Below the pieces are notes generated by a model, which did no database searches, had not been told where the DNA came from, and saw only the letters and a program-made list of their open reading frames with translations. DNA of 64,000 nucleotides from Streptomyces sp. 840.1 (GTDB taxonomy: Bacteria; Actinomycetota; Actinomycetes; Streptomycetales; Streptomycetaceae), in assembly GCF_003751445.1 (NCBI RefSeq), contig NZ_RJUU01000001.1, forward strand, positions 1,741,001 to 1,805,000, read 5' to 3'. Positions 25,195 through 34,268 of this stretch are shown in pieces (positions within the stretch are counted from its first letter, which is position 1; the number at the start of each line of letters is the position of its first letter). A program made the position numbers and the translations under genes.

Positions 25195-26697
25195 TCAGCC
25201 GTCCGCGGCGGGCCGGCTCCCGCCGTACAGCCAGTCCTTCCACAGCTCCGTCAGATCCAGGCCGGTCGCCTTCTCCACGTACGCGGTGAAGTCGGCCGTC
25301 GTGGCGTTGCCGTGCCGGCGGGCCTTCGTCCAGCCCGCCAGGAGCGCGAAGAACCGCTCGTCGTCGTCCACCGCCTCACGGACCTTGTGGATCACCATGG
25401 CTCCCCGCCCGTACACCGGCGGATCCGAGATATTGGACGCGGACGGCGGATCGGCGGGCGGGAAGGCCCAGTTGTCGTCGTCCGCGTAGGCCTCGTCGAA
25501 CGACTCCTGGGCCGGGGTGTCCTCCTTCTCCTCCTCCCACAGCCACTCCGCGTAGGTCGCCAGACCCTCGTTGAGCCACATGTCGCGCCAGCTCGCGGGC
25601 GTGACCGAGTCCCCGAACCACTGGTGCGCCATCTCGTGGACGAGCAGCCCGACGCTCGGCGGCCCGGGGAAGAACGGCCGGTTCTGCGTCTCCAGCGCGT
25701 ACCCGGCGTCCCCCTTGCGCTCGACGATCGCGCCGGTGGCGGAGAACGGGTACGGGCCGAAGTGCGCCGCCTCCCACTTCACGACCTCGGGGACCCGTGC
25801 CAGCGTCGCCGCGCTCGCCCCGGCCGACTCCGGGTCCACGGCGGTGAACACCGTGATACCGCCCGCCATCGTCGACGTCTTCGTCTCGAACCGGCCGACG
25901 GCCAGGGTCGCGAGATAGCTCGCCATCGGTTCGGCGGTGTGCCAGCGGTAGGTGGTACGGCCCTCCGCCGTGGCGGGGCGGCCGGTGAGCACGCCGTTGG
26001 AGACCGCCGTCAGCCCCTCGGGCACGGTGACCGACAGGTCGTACGTGGCCTTGTCGCTCGGGTGGTTGTTGCCCGGGAACCAGGCCATCGAGCCGGTCGG
26101 CTCCCCCAGCGCCACCGCTCCGTCGGCGGTCGGCAGCCACCCCTCCTCGGAGTCGTCCGGGTCGGTGATGGTCTTCGGGGTGCCGGAGTAGTGCACGACC
26201 GTACGGAAGGTACGGCCCCGGCGCAGCCGGTCCTGGACCTCGATGTCCGGACGCAGCGTCAGCTCGTCGGCCGCCCGGCTGACAGCGGCGGGGCGCCCCT
26301 CGACCGAGGCCGACTCCACCTTCAGCCCGGCCAGGTCGAGGTTGAACGAGCTGAGGTCCTGGGTGGCCCGCGCGGTGATCCGGGCCGTACCGCTCAGCGT
26401 CTTGGCGTCCTTGCCGACATCGAGCGTGAGGTCGTAGTGCGTGACGTCGTAGCCGCCGTTGCCGAGCCTGGGGAAGTACGGGTCGCGCACCCCGGCGGCG
26501 CCCGGCTTTCCCCGCACCCCGCTGGCGCCCGCGGTGCAGGCCGGGGCGAGAACCGCCAGGGCGAGGAGCAGCACGGCGATCCTGGCCGTGCGGGGTGCGT
26601 GAGCGGCACGGGGCGTGCGCGCCGGGCGGGGTGCGTGTGCAGCACGTGCCGTACGGGGCGTGCGTGCCGGGGCGGCTTGATCCAGATCCAGATCCAC
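25195..26697 (-). CDS. M1 family zinc metallopeptidase, probable lipoprotein
   Basis: A 500-residue aminopeptidase-like protein. The zinc site is HEMAHQWFGDS with the third ligand Glu in WLNEGLATY, the HExxH-x18-E arrangement of M1 enzymes. The usual exopeptidase GAMEN motif reads YALETQN. After the GTG start (AGGA 8 nt upstream) comes a repetitive Arg/Ala/Pro/Thr leader of about 40 residues, then a hydrophobic segment ending LAPAC, a likely lipobox. It is the last gene of an operon with the propeller lipoprotein, ankyrin and hbpS genes, separated from the propeller gene by 10 nt. Confidence 0.88.
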   Translation of the reverse strand: MDLDLDQAAPARTPRTARAAHAPRPARTPRAAHAPRTARIAVLLLALAVLAPACTAGASGVRGKPGAAGVRDPYFPRLGNGGYDVTHYDLTLDVGKDAKTLSGTARITARATQDLSSFNLDLAGLKVESASVEGRPAAVSRAADELTLRPDIEVQDRLRRGRTFRTVVHYSGTPKTITDPDDSEEGWLPTADGAVALGEPTGSMAWFPGNNHPSDKATYDLSVTVPEGLTAVSNGVLTGRPATAEGRTTYRWHTAEPMASYLATLAVGRFETKTSTMAGGITVFTAVDPESAGASAATLARVPEVVKWEAAHFGPYPFSATGAIVERKGDAGYALETQNRPFFPGPPSVGLLVHEMAHQWFGDSVTPASWRDMWLNEGLATYAEWLWEEEKEDTPAQESFDEAYADDDNWAFPPADPPSASNISDPPVYGRGAMVIHKVREAVDDDERFFALLAGWTKARRHGNATTADFTAYVEKATGLDLTELWKDWLYGGSRPAADG

Positions 26698-26707
26698 GCC
26701 GATGATC

Positions 26708-27895
26708 CTATGTGCGGAATGTCGGAGTAGGGGGATGCCCGGACCGTGCCGTCTGCCGGAGCCGGTCCGGAGCCCGGTCTCGGAGCACCGCGATCCCCAG
26801 CGGCCGGTTCCCCGCCGCCAGCCGGACCGGCGGCGTGTCACCGGCCAGGTCGACGACGGTGATCCCGTTCCAGTACCCGTCCCGCGTGAAGCCCCCGGTG
26901 ACGTAGGCCGTGCGGCCGTCACCGGACACCGCCACGTCCTCGTGCGGACCGTCCAGGGGCACGACGCGTTCGGTGCCGTCGGGGGCACGGACGGTCAGCG
27001 ACGCGTCCTCGTCGTCGGAGGCGATCGGTCCGGTGCCGACGACGAGCAGCGTGCCGTCCGGGGTCAGCGCCGTGCCGTGCTGGTGGGTGTCGGCCGTCAT
27101 CCGCTCGACGGCGACCTTCCCGGTGTGCGGGTCGAGGACCGCCAGCCGCTCGCCCTCGAACGGCAGCAGCAGCTTGCCGTCACCGGGGCGGACGGCCGCG
27201 TAGTGCGGTTTCAGCCAGGAGCCGAGACCGCCCTCGGTGCCGTACGGGGCGACCTCCATACGGCGGGTGCGCAGCGTGTCCGTGCGGACCGCCGTCACGT
27301 CGAAGGAGTCGTGTCCGGTGGCATAGGCCTCCGTACCGTCGCGCGAGACGTCCACGTCGAAGGGGCGGCGGCCCACCGGCGCGGTGCCGGTGACCTCGCG
27401 GGCGCCGGTGTCGATGACCTCCAGCACCCCGTTCGCACCGGGCACGTTGACGCCCACGTAGACGTGCCGCCCGTCGGGCGCCAGGGCGATGCCCATGCCG
27501 CCGCCCCGGTACTCACCCCTCGTCGCGGGACCGGTCGCCGTCCGGTACGCGATGCGGGCCGTGCGGGTGCGGGTCCTCGTGTCGACGACCGCGACGCCCT
27601 CGGCCGTGGCCACCCAGGCCCGGCCGTCCGCTCCGACGGCCAGCCCGTACGGGGCGGTGCCGACCTCGACCCGGTCGAACGCGCCGCGCTCCGGATCCAC
27701 GAACGTCACCGTGTCCCCGCCGAAGTCGGCGACGAGCAGCGTGCCGTCGGGGGTGGTGCCGGTCGTGTTGGTCGGGGCCTTCGCGGCTGGGGTCGCGGCG
27801 GGCGACGGGTCCGCCTTCCCGCAGCCCGCGAGCACCGCCACCGCCGCGAGGGCCACCACCAAGTGCCGGGCTCTCACCGCGTGCCGGGCTCTCAC
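26708..27895 (-). CDS. YncE-like beta-propeller lipoprotein
   Basis: A 395-residue surface lipoprotein. The signal peptide ends in VAVLAGC, followed by a Pro/Thr linker and about seven repeats of roughly 40 residues with DGTLLV, DGRAWVATAEG, DGRHVYVGVN and DGRTAYVTGG motifs, typical of seven-bladed YncE/SMP-30-like propellers. Ligand and activity are unknown. The GTG start overlaps the ankyrin stop (GTGA). A second in-frame GTG at 27877 is an alternative, because the first 18 bp of the gene are nearly repeated in tandem (RARHAVRARHL). Confidence 0.82.
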   Translation of the reverse strand: MRARHAVRARHLVVALAAVAVLAGCGKADPSPAATPAAKAPTNTTGTTPDGTLLVADFGGDTVTFVDPERGAFDRVEVGTAPYGLAVGADGRAWVATAEGVAVVDTRTRTRTARIAYRTATGPATRGEYRGGGMGIALAPDGRHVYVGVNVPGANGVLEVIDTGAREVTGTAPVGRRPFDVDVSRDGTEAYATGHDSFDVTAVRTDTLRTRRMEVAPYGTEGGLGSWLKPHYAAVRPGDGKLLLPFEGERLAVLDPHTGKVAVERMTADTHQHGTALTPDGTLLVVGTGPIASDDEDASLTVRAPDGTERVVPLDGPHEDVAVSGDGRTAYVTGGFTRDGYWNGITVVDLAGDTPPVRLAAGNRPLGIAVLRDRAPDRLRQTARSGHPPTPTFRT

Positions 27896-28488
27896 CGGGT
27901 GTCCCGCAGCAGCGCCGCGATCTCCGCGAAACCCCGGCGCTCGGCGTGCTCCAGTGCCGTGACCCCGTCGGCGTCCGGCAGCCCCGGCGTCGCACCCGCG
28001 GCCAGCAGCAGCTCGACGATCTCCCGGTGCGCCCGGCCCCCGTCACCGAGGATCACGGCCTCCAGCAGGGCCGTCCAGCCGAGGCGGTTGACGTGGTCGA
28101 CGTCGATGCCGGTGGTCCGGAGCAGCTCCCGTACGTAGCCGACATGGCCCCGCTCGCTCGCCGGGATCAGGGCGATCCCACCGAACCGGTTGCGCAGCTT
28201 CAGGTCGGGCCCGGCCGGCAGCAGCACGCGCAGCATCGGGACGCTGCCGGTGACGCCCGTGGCCAGCCACGGGCTCTCCTCGCGGCGGTCCTGGGCGTCG
28301 GGGTCGGCGCCCGCCGCGACGAGCAGCCGGGCCACCTCGACGTGCTCCCCGTGAACGGCGAGCAGCAGCGGGGTGCGCAGCTCCTCGTCGCGGACGTCCA
28401 CCCGGGCGCCGCCCTCGATCGCGGTCCGCACCCGGTCGGCGTCGCCGGTGCGTGCGGCGTCGAGCAGCTGGTGATCGAGGGCGTTCAT
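27892..28488 (-). CDS. ankyrin-repeat protein
   Basis: A 198-residue soluble protein made of about five ankyrin repeats (TPLLLAVHGEHVEVARLLVAAGADPDAQD is the clearest; GWTALLEAVI and GVTALEHAERRG follow). Such proteins bind other proteins. In actinobacteria small ankyrin proteins often accompany haem or catalase genes. It lies between hbpS, 24 nt upstream, and the propeller lipoprotein, which it overlaps by 4 nt, so it belongs to that operon. Partner unknown. Confidence 0.88.
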   Translation of the reverse strand: MNALDHQLLDAARTGDADRVRTAIEGGARVDVRDEELRTPLLLAVHGEHVEVARLLVAAGADPDAQDRREESPWLATGVTGSVPMLRVLLPAGPDLKLRNRFGGIALIPASERGHVGYVRELLRTTGIDVDHVNRLGWTALLEAVILGDGGRAHREIVELLLAAGATPGLPDADGVTALEHAERRGFAEIAALLRDTR

Positions 28489-28512
28489 GTGTCTCTCCTG
28501 TGTCCGGTCCCG

Positions 28513-29070
28513 CTACTTGGTGAGCGCGGCGGCGCCGGCCTGCGCGAACTTCTCGTCGAGGTCGCCGCTCGGCGCCCCCGCCACTCCGATGCCCGCCACC
28601 GGAGCACCCTTGACCTGCACCGGGGCGCCGCCCGCGAGGAACAGGGTGCCAGGGATGTCCTTCAGGTTCGGGGTCTGGGCCAGCCGCTTGGCCAGCTCGG
28701 AGGTGGGCGCGTTCCAGGACACCGCGGTGTACGCCTTCTTCTCGGCCGACTCGTACGCCTGCGGGCCCGCGCCGTCGCCGCGCAGGGTGACGATGGTGTT
28801 GCCGTTGCGGTCGACGACGGAGACGGAGACGCGCTGGTGCTCCTTCTCCGCCGCGTCCAGGGCCGCCTGGGCCGCCTTCGACGCGGCGTCCACGGTCAGG
28901 TGCGTGGACTGCTGGAGGTTCCGGTTCGCGGTGTCGGCCTTGACGGCGGCGGCGGGCGCGGCGGCCGGGGCGGAGGCGTTCGCGGACACGGCGCCGAGGG
29001 TGCCGGCCCCGAGGGCGGCGGCGGCGACGGCACCGGTCAGGACGCGGGTGCGCAGCGACATCTTCTTCAT
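28513..29070 (-). CDS. hbpS: secreted haem-binding protein, HbpS/GlcG family
   Basis: A 185-residue exported protein. A signal peptide (MKKMSLRTRVLTGAVAAAAL...ANA) precedes a GlcG/HbpS domain with VSVVDRNGNTIVTLRGDGA, SAEKKAYTAVSW and GAPVAGIGVAGAPSGDLDEKFA. HbpS of S. reticuli binds haem and iron outside the cell and modulates the sensor kinase SenS. A senS/senR-like pair is transcribed divergently here, exactly that arrangement. A DxxE motif (DAAE) in the helix before EHQR may correspond to the iron-sensing motif described for HbpS. GAGGAG lies 9 nt upstream of the ATG. Confidence 0.88.
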   Translation of the reverse strand: MKKMSLRTRVLTGAVAAAALGAGTLGAVSANASAPAAAPAAAVKADTANRNLQQSTHLTVDAASKAAQAALDAAEKEHQRVSVSVVDRNGNTIVTLRGDGAGPQAYESAEKKAYTAVSWNAPTSELAKRLAQTPNLKDIPGTLFLAGGAPVQVKGAPVAGIGVAGAPSGDLDEKFAQAGAAALTK

Positions 29071-29311
29071 GGTGGGGCTCCTCTGGAGTGGCCGTGGGTG
29101 TTCCTGTGGTCTGTCGGTCTGTGTTCCATCCTTGGGCCGGTCCCGGGGCCGTACGGTCGGCGTACCGGCTGGAGACCGCACGCGGTACGGCTGACGGCCC
29201 CATCGGCCGATCGGTTGATGCGGACCGGGTCCTTCGGGGTGACGATGGAATGTCCGCGCAGGTCAGCGGCGGTGAGCGGAACGGGGCACGGCCCGCAGAA
29301 GGGGGTACGAG

Positions 29312-30562
29312 GTGGAGCAGCGAAGCCGGTCGGCGCGGGACACCCGCCGGGCCGACGACGGCGGCACGCGCGCCCTCTCCCTGCTCATGCACGCCGCGTT
29401 CTTCCTGCTCCTGGGCGCCTCGCTGACCCGGTTCCTGCTGCGCCACCCCGGCGAGGCGCGCACCCCGTGGATCATCGGTCTGTCCGTCGCGCTGGCCGTC
29501 CTGTACGTGATCGGGCCGGTGCTCGGCTCCCGCCCGACCCCGCGCAGCCTGCTCTGGCTGGGGGTGCTGGTCGCCGTGTGGATGGTGCTGGTCGTCCTCG
29601 CGCCGAGCTTCGCGTGGTGCGCGGTGCCGCTCTTCTACACCGGGCTGCGGATCCTGCCGCCACGGGCCGCGCTCGCCCTGGTCGCGCTGCTCACCCTGTT
29701 CGTCGTCGCCGCGCAGCTCCGGCTGGCCGACGGATTCGACCCGAACCTGATCCTCGCCCCGCCCGCCGTCGCGGCCGTCGCGACAGCCGTGTTCGTCCAC
29801 ATGCAGCGCCAGGCCGTCACGCAGAACGAGCTGATCGACGACCTGCTGCGCACCCGCCGCGAGCTGGCCGCCACCGAACGGCGCGAGGGCACCCTCGCGG
29901 AGCGCCAGCGGCTCTCCATGGAGATCCACGACACCCTCGCCCAGGGCCTGTCCAGCCAGCAGATGCTGCTCCAGGCCGCCGACCGCACCTGGGACACCGA
30001 CCCGGCGACCGCCCGCCGCCACATCCGGACCGCCACCGGCATCGCGGAACGCAACCTCGCCGAGGCCCGCCGCTTCGTCCACGACCTGGCCCCCGCCGAC
30101 CTGGCCGAGGGCGGCGGCCTGGACGCGGCGCTGCACGCGCTCGCCGCCCGCGAGACGGCGCAGGCGCACGGCCGGCTGACCGTCCGCTGCCACGTCGAGG
30201 GCGCACCCGCAGACGCGCTGCCCGGCCGGGTGCAGTCCGCGCTGCTGCGGATCGCCCAGGGCGCCCTGGCCAACGTGACCGAGCACGCGGACGCCACCGA
30301 GGCCGCCCTGACCCTCACCCACCTCGACGACCGGACCGTCCTCGACATCGCGGACAACGGCCACGGCTTCACACCCGCCACCGGCACCGGGGCTGCGCGC
30401 GGGGTGCGCGGACACGGGCTGCCCGCGATGCGCGCCCGGCTGCGTCAGCTCGGCGGCACCCTGACCATCGAGTCCGCGCCGGGCGAAGGCACCGCGGTGA
30501 CGGCCACCGTCCCCCTCACCACCGGGCCCGCCGCCCCCTCAGACCCCCAGGACCCCGCATGA
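29312..30562 (+). CDS. senS: two-component sensor histidine kinase, SenS-like
   Basis: A 416-residue NarL-group kinase. Four to five transmembrane helices occupy about residues 22-165, then a coiled segment, a HisKA_3 dimerisation domain with phospho-His 206 (SMEIHDTLAQGLSSQQ), and an HATPase_c domain with DNGHGF and GHGLPAMRARL. GTG start with GAAGGGGG upstream. It overlaps the response-regulator start by ATGA and faces hbpS, so redox/haem sensing in partnership with HbpS is the likely role. Confidence 0.9.
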   Translation: MEQRSRSARDTRRADDGGTRALSLLMHAAFFLLLGASLTRFLLRHPGEARTPWIIGLSVALAVLYVIGPVLGSRPTPRSLLWLGVLVAVWMVLVVLAPSFAWCAVPLFYTGLRILPPRAALALVALLTLFVVAAQLRLADGFDPNLILAPPAVAAVATAVFVHMQRQAVTQNELIDDLLRTRRELAATERREGTLAERQRLSMEIHDTLAQGLSSQQMLLQAADRTWDTDPATARRHIRTATGIAERNLAEARRFVHDLAPADLAEGGGLDAALHALAARETAQAHGRLTVRCHVEGAPADALPGRVQSALLRIAQGALANVTEHADATEAALTLTHLDDRTVLDIADNGHGFTPATGTGAARGVRGHGLPAMRARLRQLGGTLTIESAPGEGTAVTATVPLTTGPAAPSDPQDPA

Positions 30563-31221
30563 CCGCCACCCACTCGCCCGTCCCCCCGCCCTCCCCCGCA
30601 CCTGTCCGCATCCTGCTCTGCGACGACCACGCCGTCGTCCGCGCCGGACTCCTCGCCCTCCTCGGCAGCGAACCCGACATCGAGGTCGTGGGCGAGGCGG
30701 GCAGCGGCGAGGAGGCGGTGGCCCTGACCGCCAGGCTCACCCCCGACGTCGTCCTGATGGACCTCCAGCTCGGCGCGGGCATCGACGGCGTAGAGGCGAC
30801 CCGCCGGATCGTGGCCGCCGCAGTCGGCGCCCACGTCCTCGTCCTCACCACGTACGACACGGACGCGGACATCACCCGCGCCATCGAGGCGGGCGCCACC
30901 GGCTACCTGCTGAAGGCCGAACGCCCCGAAGAACTCTTCGCCGCGATCCGCTCCGCCGCCCAGGGCCGCACCACCCTCTCGCCGCCCGTCGCCAGCCGCG
31001 TCATGGCCCGCATGCGCAAGCCGCTGCCCACCCTCACCGACCGCGAACGCGACATCCTCGGCCAGCTCTCCCGGGGCCTGGGCAACCGCGACATCGCCCG
31101 CGCCCTGTTCATCAGCGAGGCCACCGTCAAGACCCACCTGGGCCGCATCTACGACAAGCTCGGCGTCGACACCCGCGCCGGAGCGGTCGCCGTGGCCAAG
31201 GAGCAGCGGCTGCTGCCGTGA
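30559..31221 (+). CDS. senR: LuxR/NarL-type response regulator, SenR-like
   Basis: A 220-residue regulator with a receiver domain (acidic DD near residue 22, phospho-Asp in VVLMDLQLG, conserved TYDTDAD and GYLLKAE) and a C-terminal LuxR helix-turn-helix (LTDRERDILGQLSRGLGNRDIA, then SEATVKTHLGRIYDKLGV). It is coupled to the sensor kinase by ATGA. Its targets may include the divergent hbpS operon and oxidative-stress genes, by analogy with S. reticuli SenR. Confidence 0.93.
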   Translation: MTATHSPVPPPSPAPVRILLCDDHAVVRAGLLALLGSEPDIEVVGEAGSGEEAVALTARLTPDVVLMDLQLGAGIDGVEATRRIVAAAVGAHVLVLTTYDTDADITRAIEAGATGYLLKAERPEELFAAIRSAAQGRTTLSPPVASRVMARMRKPLPTLTDRERDILGQLSRGLGNRDIARALFISEATVKTHLGRIYDKLGVDTRAGAVAVAKEQRLLP

Positions 31222-31295
31222 GGGCTGAGGGCATGCAGTTACCCATCAGCCTTGGGGCGCGCGCATAGCGGCACACCGGCATTCATGCGTGGGTT

Positions 31296-32117
31296 CTACC
31301 GCCGCGCTGCCTGGCATACGAGCATGCCGCCCAGGCAAGTGACACGGAATGCGCCCTCTGCCTGAATGGTCTCGTTGACCCGCTCCCGCGCGCGCTCGAT
31401 CGTCTCCCGGAACGGAACGCCCATCTTGTCGGCCCAGGCTTCGTACGAGGCCAAGTGCGCGACGACCGGTTCGGCGTCGGTCACCTCGATCACCCCGGGA
31501 AGGGGGATCGTGCGGATCTCGCCGAAGACCGTGCCGAGGATCGCTGGCGCGTCCTCCAGGGTGAAGCGGGCGGACAACTGCACTCGGGCCGGGCCCTCTT
31601 GGATTCCAAGCACATCGCCTGCGGCCTGGCGCCAAAGGTGCTCCAGTTCCTGCTTGTCGGTCTGACTGTTCGTGGAGACGATCGCGATGCCGCCGGGTGT
31701 CAGTACGCGGCCCAGCTCCCGTATGGCCTGGGCCTGGTCCTCGACGTGATACAGCATGTGCAGCGCAAGAACCGCGCCGAGGACTCCATCCACGATGGGC
31801 AGTTGTTGGACGTCCGCGACGACGGCTCCCGAAATGGCGCCGAGGATGCCGTGAGAGACGTCCATGGGCAGCACGTTCAGGTCGGGACGGTCCTCCCGTA
31901 GCCGGGCGACGAACTTCCCATTACCGCAACCCACATCCGCGACCGCACCGCGTATGCCGGTCAGCTCGTTCACGACGATGCCCGGAAGGTCGTGGCTCGG
32001 GGTCTGCCACTGGTAGAGGGACTGGCGCGCGGCCAAGTGCTGACCCGTGCCGTACGCCTTGATGGAGAGAAGGCTGCGGTCGGTGACCAAATGATCATGC
32101 GAGGGCTGGGCGGTCAT
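31296..32117 (-). CDS. class I SAM-dependent methyltransferase
   Basis: A 273-residue UbiE/Methyltransf_11-type enzyme. The SAM loop is VADVGCGNGKFVARL, motif II is near LPMDVSH, and ALHMLYHVEDQAQAIREL plus VLTPGGIAIVSTN follow as in small-molecule methyltransferases. The substrate is unknown. GGAG lies 6 nt before the ATG. It is divergent from the NUDIX gene. Codon third-position bias is slightly relaxed compared with flanking core genes, in keeping with an accessory segment. Confidence 0.85.
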   Translation of the reverse strand: MTAQPSHDHLVTDRSLLSIKAYGTGQHLAARQSLYQWQTPSHDLPGIVVNELTGIRGAVADVGCGNGKFVARLREDRPDLNVLPMDVSHGILGAISGAVVADVQQLPIVDGVLGAVLALHMLYHVEDQAQAIRELGRVLTPGGIAIVSTNSQTDKQELEHLWRQAAGDVLGIQEGPARVQLSARFTLEDAPAILGTVFGEIRTIPLPGVIEVTDAEPVVAHLASYEAWADKMGVPFRETIERARERVNETIQAEGAFRVTCLGGMLVCQAARR

Positions 32118-32299
32118 CGGGGCTCCGTAGGATTGCTGGCGAAAGCGGGCCGGACGGTGACCTCGTGGATGTGCGCGCGGAGATCGACTGCCGGCTGCGC
32201 CCCGGCCCATCTCGTCACCCTGACACGAATTGCTCTGATGCTCGGGATCGGCCCGGGACATTCTGCGATGCTTGAGGCCGATCGAGAGGGGCCGCAGCG

Positions 32300-32833
32300 A
32301 TGCAGTGGAAGATCCACGGGGAACGTCCGATCTACGAGAACCAGTGGGTCAACCTGTGGTTGACCGATGTAGAGCAGCCGGACGGGCGCCGGTGGGAGTA
32401 CCACGTCGTCAAGCTTCGGCACCTGGCAGTGGCCGCCGTGGTCAACGAGCGTCAGGAGATCCTGATGATGTGGCGGCACCGCTTCATCACGGACTCGTGG
32501 GCCTGGGAACTGCCGATGGGTCTCGTCGAGGACGGGGAGAGCCCCGCCGACGCCGCCGCGCGCGAGGTGCTTGAGGAGACCGGCTGGCGGCCCGGTCCGA
32601 TCAAACCGCTGATCTACGCCGAACCGGCCAACGGCATCACCGACTCCCAGCACCACGTCTTCCGGGCCGACGGGGCGACCTGCGAGGGACCGCCGACCGA
32701 GAAGAACGAGTCGGACCGGATCGAGTGGATCCCACTGGCCGACGTACGGGCCATGATCGACCGACGCGAGATCGTCAGCAGCGGCTCCCTCGTCGGATTG
32801 CTCTACGTCCTCATGGACGAGGCCATCCGCTGA
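32300..32833 (+). CDS. NUDIX hydrolase
   Basis: A 177-residue NUDIX enzyme with a complete box, G-x5-E-x7-REVLEETGW (about residues 76-98). The overall layout resembles ADP-sugar or NDP-X hydrolases: an N-terminal strand pair, a W/Y-rich segment and C-terminal helices. The substrate cannot be assigned. GAGAGG precedes the ATG by about 8 nt. Its last 23 bp overlap the end of the convergent XRE/TPR regulator gene. Confidence 0.9.
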   Translation: MQWKIHGERPIYENQWVNLWLTDVEQPDGRRWEYHVVKLRHLAVAAVVNERQEILMMWRHRFITDSWAWELPMGLVEDGESPADAAAREVLEETGWRPGPIKPLIYAEPANGITDSQHHVFRADGATCEGPPTEKNESDRIEWIPLADVRAMIDRREIVSSGSLVGLLYVLMDEAIR

Positions 32834-34157
32834 CCTGGCGGGGCAGCACCTCCCGGAGCCGGGACTCGAACGCTACCGCGGCCGGTTCACGGCTGAAGGG
32901 CTCCAACTGCTCGCAGAACTCCCGCAGGTGGGCAGCGACTCGTTGCGAGCTGACGGCCGCCGCCGGGGCGAGGGCGTGCATGGCCGTGTGGCACGCCTCG
33001 TCGAGTTTGCCGCGCTGGAGCTGGGCGCGGGCGAGCCAGAAGGCGTGGAATGCACGGCCTCGGTGGTTCGATGCGTGTTCCCGGCGGAGGGCGTCCGCGA
33101 TGAGGGGTTCGGCGAGGGCGGCTTCGCCCAGGCGGCCGTGCGCGATGCCGGTGTCCACGATCAGCTTCGGCTCGTCGAAGTAGGCGACCCAGGCCGGGTC
33201 CGGATCACCGGTGCTGATCCGTCCGAAGTGGGTGTGGGCTTCCGAGATCGCGGTGTGGGTCGCACCTTGGTTGTCGAGCGTGGCGTGGGCGAAGGCTTCG
33301 CGCATCGCGAGCATGGCCAGCACGCGCGGTGTCGTCCCCACGGCGGATCGGGCCTGGTCCTGGGCGGCCGTGACGAGTGCGAGGGCGTCGCCGGGCTTGT
33401 CCTGGTAGGTGGCCTGAAGACTCATGCAGGCGAGGACGTTGGCCATGAACTGGCGGTCGTCAATGGCCTTGGCCAGGCCGAGGGATTCGGTGAAGTAGGC
33501 GCGTGCCTGGTTGTACTGGCGGGCGTCGAAGTAGGTCCATCCGGTGAGCCGGGCCAGTTCGGCCGCGATGCTGTGCAGGCCGTCCCGTAGAGGGGCCGGA
33601 CGCTGCTCCTTGAGGAGGTCGACGACGTAGCGGAGCTGGCCGACGACGGCCGGCCGTAAGGTCTCTCCGCCGTGCTCGTCGTCCCGGCGCCAGTAGTCCG
33701 CGATCGACGAATGCAGCGCGTCCAGCGTCGAGGCACTGAGATCCCGCTCGGCCGCCAGGGCGAGGATGCTGTCAACGTCCGCCCCCGGTAGTCCGGCTGC
33801 CAGTGGTTCGACGGCTGAGGTCGGCACCTCGGCCGGCTCGCGAGGCGTGACCGTCAGACTGGGCGGCGTCTCCCAAGAGCGTCGGGCAAGGCCGAGCATG
33901 TGTCCGGGGATGCACAGTCCGTCCGAGATCCGTTCGATCACGTCCATGTGCAGCAGCTGCCGCCGTCCGGCGATCACCTCGCCCACGCGGCTCGGGGTCA
34001 GGTCGCAGCGACGCGCGACCATCGACGGATAGATGCCTGCTCGTGCCTTGACCAGCTGAAAGACGCGGCCGAAGTCCCTGGCCCGGCATGCCTCGATCAT
34101 CACTGGGTCCGTGAGCAGCCTGACCGGGAGTTCCTTGGAGCGGGGTGGCTCGGACAT
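32811..34157 (-). CDS. XRE-type regulator with TPR-like repeats
   Basis: A 448-residue protein. The N-terminal 90 residues carry a lambda-repressor-like helix-turn-helix (GIYPSMVARRCDLTPSRVGEVI). The remaining 300 are helical TPR-like repeats (YNQARAYFTESLGLAKAI, GEAALAEPLIADALRRE, GKLDEACHTAMHAL). This architecture is common in streptomycete regulators that respond to a peptide or protein partner. A perfect 17-bp palindrome 60-75 bp upstream is a good candidate operator. A TTGACC box lies between the two. It converges with the NUDIX gene. Confidence 0.87.
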   Translation of the reverse strand: MSEPPRSKELPVRLLTDPVMIEACRARDFGRVFQLVKARAGIYPSMVARRCDLTPSRVGEVIAGRRQLLHMDVIERISDGLCIPGHMLGLARRSWETPPSLTVTPREPAEVPTSAVEPLAAGLPGADVDSILALAAERDLSASTLDALHSSIADYWRRDDEHGGETLRPAVVGQLRYVVDLLKEQRPAPLRDGLHSIAAELARLTGWTYFDARQYNQARAYFTESLGLAKAIDDRQFMANVLACMSLQATYQDKPGDALALVTAAQDQARSAVGTTPRVLAMLAMREAFAHATLDNQGATHTAISEAHTHFGRISTGDPDPAWVAYFDEPKLIVDTGIAHGRLGEAALAEPLIADALRREHASNHRGRAFHAFWLARAQLQRGKLDEACHTAMHALAPAAAVSSQRVAAHLREFCEQLEPFSREPAAVAFESRLREVLPRQVSGWPRP

Positions 34158-34215
34158 CGGGCACGCTCCGGCATGAGAACTACGGATTGCTGCACTTGGT
34201 CAACCGAGGGTGATG

Positions 34216-34232
34216 TTACCCAGGCTGGGTAA
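34216..34232. promoter_or_regulatory. palindromic operator candidate
   Basis: TTACCCAG-G-CTGGGTAA, with perfect 8-bp arms around one base. It sits in the divergent region between the XRE/TPR regulator (59 bp from its start) and two small Cys-rich genes (37 bp from the first), so autoregulation with control of both sides is plausible. Confidence 0.65.
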
Positions 34233-34268
34233 TCCGCTTGGCCTTTCTGGCCGGGCCCGTAGCCCGCG

